DNA from: Streptomyces canus 299MFChir4.1
Lineage (GTDB): Bacteria > Actinomycetota > Actinomycetes > Streptomycetales > Streptomycetaceae
Length of the DNA stretch: 36,049 bases
Assembly: GCF_000383615.1 (NCBI RefSeq)
Contig: NZ_KB911618.1
Location: forward strand, 38,774 to 74,822
Direction of reading: 5' to 3'
Part shown: positions 30,276 to 36,049 of the stretch, piece by piece
Layout of the letters: each line of letters starts with the position of its first letter
Numbering within the stretch: position 1 is the stretch's first letter
Notes under the pieces: generated by a model
What the model was told of the DNA's origin: nothing
The model's input: the letters and a program-made list of their open reading frames with translations, nothing else
The model's database searches: none
Translations under genes and position numbers: made by a program

Positions 30276-32759
30276 GTGGCATCGAAGACCAAGCGTCATG
30301 AAGCGCGAAAGAAGAGACAGCGCCGGGCAGTTCCAGGGACGCCGGCGTTCGACCCGCATGCTGAGGTGATGGTCGACACCTGGGCCTCGCTGGTGAAGCT
30401 GATGGTGCGGATGGGGGCGACCGACGATCCTGAGGCGGCGGCCGACGCTGCACTCAATAGCGCGGTCGCCGAGTTCGTCACGAAGGTGCAACGGTTCGAC
30501 CCAATCCGTCTCATCGAAGTTGCTCGTCTGGCGTCCCTGCCGATGGCTCCTACCGGATCGGTGGCTCCGATTACCCCGGACGCATCCGCATCAAGGCTTG
30601 AGCTGCTTGCCTTGTTGGCTCTCGCAGCTCAACAGGAAGTAGCAACCGGCGTCGCCTCTGAGCGGGCAACGGTCGGAGATCAAGAGATGAGTCAGTTCGT
30701 ATCGGAAGCGCTGAGCGAGCTCGACAGGCTTCTTCACTTGGCGCAGTTGCGCTCCTTCGCGTCTGCGGATCCGACCGACAAGCTCTCCCTCGTGTCCTTG
30801 CTCATTCAGGGTGGCGAGGTATGGATGCGAAACTCGTCCTACCCGGAGATGGTCGAAGCAACTAACGGCGCGCTTCTCGACGGAGACCCGAACGTCCGAA
30901 ATGCTCTCCTTGCTGAGCTCGGCTTCGACGCAACCGATGCCCTTGCGGTTCTCAACGCGTGTCACGGTCTTCAGGAAATCGCCATGAATCACCGCATAGA
31001 TGCAATGCGGAGCACGATGCTGCAGGCGATGGCGGCCACGGAAGCTGGACGGACTGACAACGCCCTGATGGAACGCGCACGGTCCAGCCTCATGACGATG
31101 TTCGAACCCGAAGCCAGCGATGTCACAGTCTCGGTCGCAGACATCGCCTCGCACACCGGTATCCCGGAGGGCCGGGTCAGAGCTGTCATCGAACGGTTCC
31201 GTCTGGACCTCGCGGAAGCCACACCCGTCCAGGTCGTCGATGCGTTCAGCACCGGCAAGAACCCACTGCGTGCCCGGCCGCTCATCGTTTGCGCCAACGA
31301 CCGCGTTGTCCTGCCCCACCCTGCGTTGCACGTGTCCGCAGTCCGGGAAAACCTTGAGGAGCACCTTAAGGCGTCGAAAACATGGAGTAAGTACGCGAAA
31401 CACCGCGGCGATCTCCTTGAGATGCGTACCCGGACTGCACTGGGTCGCGTGCTCCCGGACGCCCATTACCGGGACGCATTCGAGTACTACGTTCCCGCTA
31501 ACGAGACCGAGGCGACGGAAGCTGACCCATCGAGGTACACCAAACGCGTCGAGGGCGATCACCTCGTGCTCCTCGACGACGTCGCGATCATCGTCGAGGA
31601 CAAGGCCGTCGCACTGAGTGTTCTGTCTCGCGGCGGCAAAAAGACGCGGATCCGCACCGACCTGACCGGCATCATCACGAAGGCCGCAGAGCAGGCAGGG
31701 CGGATGCGGGACGTGATCGAGCGCGACGGAGGTCTCCGCATCGAAGGCGAAGGATGGGTTGACCTCAGCCATATTCGGGAAATTCACACCGTCGCGGTCA
31801 GCCTCGACGACCTTTCGACCGTCCTGACGGCCACCGCGGAGTTGGTGCGAGCTGGCATACTCAGCGTGGACAACATCCCATGGACGGTGTCACTGCACGA
31901 CCTTGAGTTGATCACCGAGCTCGTCGCACGACCGGCCGAGTTCCTTCTCTACCTTCGGCGACGCCGTACTCCCGATGTCACCGTCATGTTCAGTGCGGCA
32001 GACGAACTGGACTTGTTTTTGTACTTCTTCGAGGCGGGCTTGTGGGTCGAACCAGATCCGGCACAAGTACGTGTCGCATTCCCGTTCCTGCCCGAACCAT
32101 CCACGTCTGAACAGCGCCGCTACCGCGCACAGAGGCCAGTCATTCTGACCAGTCGCACCGACGCACTCGACCAGTGGTTTCACACCATTCGGCATTCCGA
32201 CGCTAATGTTCCGCCCGCACCCAAACCAACGATGACTACTTCTCCGGTCGCACCCCTCATTGACGAACTACAGAAACGTAATGTCACCGGTTGGCTCAGC
32301 ATCGGTGCGACCCTGCTTTCCGCGGACTCAGACGTCCAGCACCGGTTCGCACACTACGGCGAGCAATTTCTCAGCAATCCCATTTCGCGAGAGCAGGGTC
32401 GAAGTCTCACCATCCCGATCACGGCCTCTGTCGATCCCGCCGAAGGATGGCTCTTCGTCTGGATCACTCGCACGACCGCTGAGGCCCCTGCCAGTGTCAA
32501 AAAGAGAGCTCGTGACTACCTGCGCGCGAAAAAACACCAGCTGGGCCTACCACGCGGCGTCGTCTTCTTGTACGACGAGGCGACCCAAGGTCTCCTCGAT
32601 GTCCTATATGACGGACACATCGGGCCGATCGACAAAGCTCTGACAGCCGTCCTACACTCCCTGCGGCCTGCGACAGCCCTCCAGCGCACAATCCATCCGA
32701 ACGCTAAGCGTCCTCCACGCATCACGAAAGGCACACCAAGGCCAAAGCGAGCGCGCTAG
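30276..32759 (+). CDS. Large predicted PD-(D/E)xK nuclease-domain protein, unknown function
   Basis: An 827-residue soluble protein from GTG 30276, with GTGAGG seven bases upstream. The N-terminal 20 residues are very basic (KRHEARKKRQRR). An all-helical part follows to about 370. At about 375-460 lies a nuclease-type pattern: a helix with GDLLEMRTRTALGRVLP (E382), then D428 in VEGDHLVLLD and E441-D-K443 in AIIVEDKAVALS, fitting D-x12-ExK. The C-terminal 370 residues are unassigned alpha/beta and end in a basic KRPPRITKGTPRPKRAR. No methylase, ATPase or partner gene follows. The divergent neighbour also carries a nuclease motif. I do not recognise the family; defence or mobile-element function is inference. 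Confidence 0.8.
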   Translation: MASKTKRHEARKKRQRRAVPGTPAFDPHAEVMVDTWASLVKLMVRMGATDDPEAAADAALNSAVAEFVTKVQRFDPIRLIEVARLASLPMAPTGSVAPITPDASASRLELLALLALAAQQEVATGVASERATVGDQEMSQFVSEALSELDRLLHLAQLRSFASADPTDKLSLVSLLIQGGEVWMRNSSYPEMVEATNGALLDGDPNVRNALLAELGFDATDALAVLNACHGLQEIAMNHRIDAMRSTMLQAMAATEAGRTDNALMERARSSLMTMFEPEASDVTVSVADIASHTGIPEGRVRAVIERFRLDLAEATPVQVVDAFSTGKNPLRARPLIVCANDRVVLPHPALHVSAVRENLEEHLKASKTWSKYAKHRGDLLEMRTRTALGRVLPDAHYRDAFEYYVPANETEATEADPSRYTKRVEGDHLVLLDDVAIIVEDKAVALSVLSRGGKKTRIRTDLTGIITKAAEQAGRMRDVIERDGGLRIEGEGWVDLSHIREIHTVAVSLDDLSTVLTATAELVRAGILSVDNIPWTVSLHDLELITELVARPAEFLLYLRRRRTPDVTVMFSAADELDLFLYFFEAGLWVEPDPAQVRVAFPFLPEPSTSEQRRYRAQRPVILTSRTDALDQWFHTIRHSDANVPPAPKPTMTTSPVAPLIDELQKRNVTGWLSIGATLLSADSDVQHRFAHYGEQFLSNPISREQGRSLTIPITASVDPAEGWLFVWITRTTAEAPASVKKRARDYLRAKKHQLGLPRGVVFLYDEATQGLLDVLYDGHIGPIDKALTAVLHSLRPATALQRTIHPNAKRPPRITKGTPRPKRAR

Positions 32760-32828
32760 AAGAGCGCTCCGCCTGCCAATTAGGGTAGAGCCAAACAACC
32801 CCCAGGTTGATGACCAGAGGGTTTGCCG

Positions 32829-32876
32829 TGGAGTAGGTAACGGGAATCGAACTCGTGATCTCAGCTTGGAAAGCTG
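32829..32876 (-). tRNA. 3' fragment of tRNA-Gly(TCC) (att-like scar)
   Basis: On the minus strand about 48 bases resemble a tRNA 3' half: anticodon loop TTTCCAA (anticodon TCC), a short variable region, T arm ACGAG-TTCGATT-CCCGT with one mismatch, an acceptor strand, discriminator T and encoded CCA. The 5' half is missing, so it is not functional. It marks a second integration site or an imported tRNA fragment. 32877-33024 holds nothing recognised. Confidence 0.6.
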
Positions 32877-33024
32877 CGAACTTTTGGGGCTGGTTAGAGT
32901 GCTGACCTGGGCGCGAACAGCCCAAGCGCTGCTGTGCCAGCCTCGGCTGCTTTCACCGTGGTTGCCCGTTGTTCCCCGCTCGATCTGGTGCCGTTGTGGT
33001 GCGGGGAGGGCACAGCTACAGCGA

Positions 33025-33525
33025 CTACCGTTGCGGCTCTGTCGGCCGCGGCCGTCGCCACGGAGTCCGACGCAAGCGCCTTCGAAGGGACCCAGTTGGC
33101 GCGGGGTCATAACTGGCGTCGTCCCACAGCTGGCGCAGGTGCCTGAACTCGTAGTCGCGCCCAGCCGCTGAGTCCTCACAAGTTTCGGCCCAAATGCGGT
33201 CGAACGGCGGCCGGCGCATCTGTGCAGAGATGGCGCCGCTCCAGTCCCGCCATGTGTCGTCGGAAACCCACCCCTGAGCCCGCAAGTCAGCTTCGTCCTC
33301 ACTGAGACGGAAGTACAGACGGATCGCCATTTCCTCCTGCTCGTTCAGTGCGGGTGTGCCTATGCCGCGAAGTGTGCGGGGCGACAGCTTGTCTAGCAAC
33401 GACCAGTAGCGAGCAACGTAGAAGTCCTCGACCTGGCGCACGCGCTGCGTCCGCACCTGCCAGATCGCGAGCCCCGAGGCGACCGACGCCGTGACGAGGG
33501 TGATCGTAAGTGAGAGCCACTCCAT
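33025..33525 (-). CDS. Membrane-anchored hypothetical protein
   Basis: A 166-residue protein with one N-terminal membrane segment (LSLTITLVTASVASGLAIW) followed by a cytoplasmic helical part. WQVRTQRVRQVEDFYVARYW leads into an Asp/Glu/Arg-rich region and a basic C-terminus. It resembles the single-TM helical proteins often placed beside defence genes, though I recognise no family. ATG 33525 has only a weak ribosome site. It is divergent from the HEPN-domain gene across about 225 bases. Confidence 0.65.
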   Translation of the reverse strand: MEWLSLTITLVTASVASGLAIWQVRTQRVRQVEDFYVARYWSLLDKLSPRTLRGIGTPALNEQEEMAIRLYFRLSEDEADLRAQGWVSDDTWRDWSGAISAQMRRPPFDRIWAETCEDSAAGRDYEFRHLRQLWDDASYDPAPTGSLRRRLRRTPWRRPRPTEPQR

Positions 33526-33751
33526 GATCAGACATTGTGAGGGACGCGAAACGAATAGGCCATGATGTGACCCCTCGGGGACTGGAGACCAGTGACGAAC
33601 AACCGTCAGGGACTTCTGGTGGCTGCCTCAAGCGTGGACCCACGTTTGCGAAAATGGCCATCCTCAGGCCAACGAGTTCGGGCATACTCATTTGTTCGCC
33701 TGCTGGCGGGCCCTGCTGGACCAGGCCGGTCCTCGCCTTGAGAGGCCGCTG

Positions 33752-35128
33752 ATGCCCACTACCCACGAGCCGTTGCACCGTGCTGCCGAAGACTTGGTCA
33801 TGGCGGTGCTTGCCGAGCTGGCCGAGACGGCATCCGCGCCGCAGTTCGGGCTGCAACGGGACTACCGCAACTGGCGGCGCTGCCAGCAGGAAATCTTCTT
33901 GGCGGAAGAACGCGAACAGTGGTGGTGGCCGAACGAGTTCTCCTCACGGGAGTGGTGGCATCGCTTCCCGGCCTACGACGTCCTGCGTGAGGTCATTCGG
34001 GATCACGAGGTGCTTCGGAGCCGGGTAGACACCTTGGTCGGTTACCCGTCCAGCCTCGTGCTCCGACGGCTAGACGATGTCGTGGTTCGGTATCTGCTCA
34101 CTCCTGCGGTGGAGGCGGCCCGTGCCTATCGCTTCGACAGCGCCGCCTTCGAGGCTGCGTATGCAACTATGGAAGCCGGGCTGTTCGCAAAGACTGTGCG
34201 CCTGGTCGAGTACGTCCCCCTTCTCGGGTTCGACATGTCCCAGGCTGTGTCGGGTGCCCCGTTGCCTGATGGCCTTACCATACGGCCGATGACCGACGGG
34301 GAAGTGTCCGAAGCGCTGCGGGTGATGGGTATTCCCATCGCCCAGCTCAGCAGCACTAACTCACTGAACCTTTCCCGATTTCATCAGAATGCCCTCGTAC
34401 TTGAACGCGATCTACCGGTACACAGCGGTCACAACCAGCACCCGGAGGCAGGGGCATCTTCGCCATTCGGGGCTGCGGTCGACCGCATGCTCATCGCCCT
34501 GCGCATCGTGTGCGGCGGCTCAGTCACCTACGGTCGCCCGATGTGCATGCAGAGTCGCGAAGATTTTGATGCTCAGCCGCATGCTTCATCCCGCCTCACC
34601 GAGGTCCACCATCCGGTTGAGGACCGACCAACTCTCCTTGTCGACGCTGTGGCCTTGGGAAGCCTGGGTGAGGTGTATGACCTGCTGGGTAAGCCGGGCG
34701 TCCAGAGCAAGAAGTTTCTACTCAATGCCCTGCGCCGCCTGATCATGGCGGGTGGCCGAGCCGTGCCTGAGGACAGGCTTATCGACTTGTGCATCACCGC
34801 GGAGTCCTTGTTCATCCAACACCGCGGCCTTTCGCGGAGTCGGGAGAAGCGTGAGCACCTCGTGGCTGGCGCGAAGGCTCTCCTGAGTGGTGACCCTCAT
34901 CTGGCTGCAGAGGATCAGTATGTTGAGCAGCTGATCGAAGGTGCTTATAGACGCCGCAACGTCGAGATGCACGGTGACGTAGCGCAGACTGGAACCTCTC
35001 GCCTCCTCGATGGCACCACGACCAGTAATCTCCACGCCCTGGTCGGCGATTTCGAGCATCTTCTACGCCGCGCAGCTCACCTTTTCCTTATCCAGACCGC
35101 CGGTGGCGACGGTGGCCGGACAGCGTAG
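33752..35128 (+). CDS. HEPN-domain protein (Apea-like), possible RNase effector
   Basis: A 458-residue protein from ATG 33752, with GAGAGG six bases upstream (an in-frame TTG at 33692 would add 20 residues). The N-terminal 230 residues are unassigned, Trp/Arg-rich at first (REQWWWPNEFSSREWWHRF). The C-terminal part has the HEPN pattern: DLCITAESLFIQH, a helix EKREHLVAGAKALLSG, then QLIEGAYRRRNVEMHGD with R402-N-x3-H407, the canonical Rx4-6H RNase motif. Large HEPN proteins of this kind, such as ApeA, are known or suspected abortive-infection effectors. Codon use is less GC-biased than in the core genes. No clear antitoxin adjoins it. Confidence 0.82.
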   Translation: MPTTHEPLHRAAEDLVMAVLAELAETASAPQFGLQRDYRNWRRCQQEIFLAEEREQWWWPNEFSSREWWHRFPAYDVLREVIRDHEVLRSRVDTLVGYPSSLVLRRLDDVVVRYLLTPAVEAARAYRFDSAAFEAAYATMEAGLFAKTVRLVEYVPLLGFDMSQAVSGAPLPDGLTIRPMTDGEVSEALRVMGIPIAQLSSTNSLNLSRFHQNALVLERDLPVHSGHNQHPEAGASSPFGAAVDRMLIALRIVCGGSVTYGRPMCMQSREDFDAQPHASSRLTEVHHPVEDRPTLLVDAVALGSLGEVYDLLGKPGVQSKKFLLNALRRLIMAGGRAVPEDRLIDLCITAESLFIQHRGLSRSREKREHLVAGAKALLSGDPHLAAEDQYVEQLIEGAYRRRNVEMHGDVAQTGTSRLLDGTTTSNLHALVGDFEHLLRRAAHLFLIQTAGGDGGRTA

Positions 35129-35270
35129 TCATCTGACCCACGCTAATCCCCCGATACTGCTGGCCGAACACCCGCTTTAGGAGTTCGATCTAGGCTCGCC
35201 CCTGGTGTCTTCGCCGGCTGGTCAGACGGTCGTCCAAGCCTGTTGTTGTATTTCGCCGCGCGGTCTCGTT

Positions 35271-35292
35271 GATGTCAGCCTTAGATGCCAAC
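35271..35292. repeat. Second copy of the 13-bp-period motif
   Basis: GATGTCAGC (35271-35279) followed by GATGCCAAC (35284-35292), the same spacing as at 30086-30107. The stretch 35129-35411 contains no supported gene. Confidence 0.6.
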
Positions 35293-35411
35293 GGAATATC
35301 AGTGCAGCAGCCAGTCTTCCGACGGTTCCTCCGGTCGGTCCGCTCACCGCCACAGATAGCGACAGATCTTTCGACCCTGACCTTCTCGCCTGGACAGCAC
35401 GAGGCCACCAG

Positions 35412-35714
35412 CTACGAGGCAAGGAAGTGCTCATGGAGGCCGTCCACCTCACTGGCGCGGCGTACGAGGCTCTCAAGGAGCGGCCTGAAATATTGAGATG
35501 CCTCCCTGTCGAGAACGAGGGAATCGAGATTTTTCAGCATCACCATCATTGTGAGCTGAACGAGGCCAAGGGGCGCCTGGGGTCGAACCTCGTAGCTACT
35601 CAAGTTCGGCAAAAATTCGCCATCTTCGAAAGTCAGGTGGTTTCGGTACAAGTCGTTCCAGTCGCCATGTGTCTCAACAGAGCCCATGCGATAACCGAGG
35701 TAAACGTTGGGGCC
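35412..35714 (-). pseudogene. 3' part of a gene cut by an insertion sequence
   Basis: An open frame of about 100 residues on the minus strand. An internal ATG at 35687 gives 91 residues (GSVETHGDWNDLYRNHLTFE onward). Sensible coding continues upstream of that ATG as GPNVYLGYR up to about 35714, next to the transposase end, so the N-terminus was probably lost to the insertion. The product ends LVRRASEVDGLHEHFLAS. No family is recognised, and a small intact gene starting at 35687 cannot be excluded. Confidence 0.45.
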
Positions 35715-35727
35715 TAGTAGGACTCCG

Positions 35728-36049
35728 TTAGGTTGCTCTGGCTCTTGGGTTCTGGCTGGTGGTGGACGTTGGGGGCAGGGGGCGGTGGCAGGTGGTGCAG
35801 GTGCCGGTCCAGCAGTTCAGCAGGTCTTGGATGGTGTCGAGGATCTGGTAGAGGGTGAGTCCGGTGTATCGGCTTTTGGGGCCAGGCGCTGTTCGGTGAG
35901 GAAGGCGTGGGCTGCGGTGACCAGGGTGACGTGGTGGTGCCAGCCGTTCCAGGAGCGGCCCTCGAAGTGGTCCAGGCCGAGGCCGTGTTTGAGTTCCCGG
36001 TAGTCGTGCTCGATGCGCCAGCGGATCTTCGCCAGGCGGACCAGTTCGG
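35728..36049 (-). pseudogene. C-terminal part of an IS701-family transposase, frameshifted and cut by the window edge
   Basis: Minus-strand reading from 36049 gives ELVRLAKIRWRIEHD and YRELKHGLGLDHFEGRSW, the conserved C-terminal catalytic-Glu region of IS701/IS4-type DDE transposases, then GWHHHVTLVTAAHAFLTEQR. At a run of four G (35878-35881; CCCC on the coding strand) the frame breaks. Adding one base restores SRYTGLTLYQILDTIQDLL and a Cys-rich CWTGTCTTCHRP to a TAA at 35730-35728. The element end is probably within 35712-35728. The rest lies outside the window. Confidence 0.8.

Noticed and set aside
32829..32876. Functional tRNA-Gly gene
   Set aside because: The 5' acceptor strand and D arm are absent and the T stem has a mismatch.

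Overview
The window is high-GC actinobacterial chromosome, almost certainly Streptomyces. Reasons: strong third-position G/C bias, many GTG/TTG starts and ATGA/GTGA overlaps, a complete conservon (cvnABCD), a SEDS/PBP pair, a two-gene NHEJ pair (LigD polymerase and Ku), and a GC-rich intergenic hairpin of the kind common in Streptomyces. Gene order from about 1 to 25 kb looks like ordinary core-type chromosome. From about 25.3 kb to the right end the content changes to a mosaic accessory region: lower GC, orphan genes, tRNA 3' fragments and transposase remnants.

Layout, left. 0.2-1.0 kb: PP2C-like protein (-). 1.3-6.9 kb: conservon operon (+) of sensor ATPase CvnA, roadblock protein CvnB, DUF742 protein CvnC and GTPase CvnD, followed by a StyA-type flavin monooxygenase that may be its output enzyme. 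6.8-9.0 kb: NlpC/P60 endopeptidase, a small conserved protein and a TetR regulator (all -). 9.1-11.2 kb: two divergent ferritin-like diiron proteins (AurF-like and R2-like) around a short operator-bearing intergenic region. 11.25-12.5 kb: a proline-rich membrane protein broken by a frameshift in a C7 tract, and a DUF3291 protein. 12.6-15.4 kb: FtsW/RodA-like SEDS protein translationally coupled to a class B PBP.

Layout, middle. 15.5-18.0 kb: secreted SH3-like protein with a Gln/Asn repeat, then a lipoprotein coupled to a histidine kinase that has no response regulator nearby. 18.1-19.5 kb: tyrosine-phosphatase-like protein divergent from a NERD-like protein, followed by a 4 x 49-bp tandem repeat. 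19.75-21.7 kb: stand-alone LigD polymerase divergent from Ku. 21.8-23.9 kb: cyclophilin, then a SigE-family sigma factor with a membrane partner, divergent from a Ser/Pro-rich surface protein. Both promoters of that last pair carry the same GTGCAACC-N16/17-CGTAC element. 24.1-25.2 kb: acyltransferase-3 membrane protein.

Accessory right part. It holds an IS remnant, a hypothetical protein, a VapBC-type toxin-antitoxin pair with a direct-repeat operator, two nearly identical tRNA-Arg 3' ends each with its own hairpin terminator, two large uncharacterised proteins with PD-(D/E)xK nuclease motifs (28.2-32.8 kb), a tRNA-Gly 3' fragment, a membrane-anchored small protein divergent from a HEPN-domain protein, a truncated gene, and a frameshifted IS701-like transposase running off the window. 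I read this as layered integration scars holding orphan defence-type genes. The two PD-(D/E)xK proteins and the HEPN protein are the best candidates for something undescribed.
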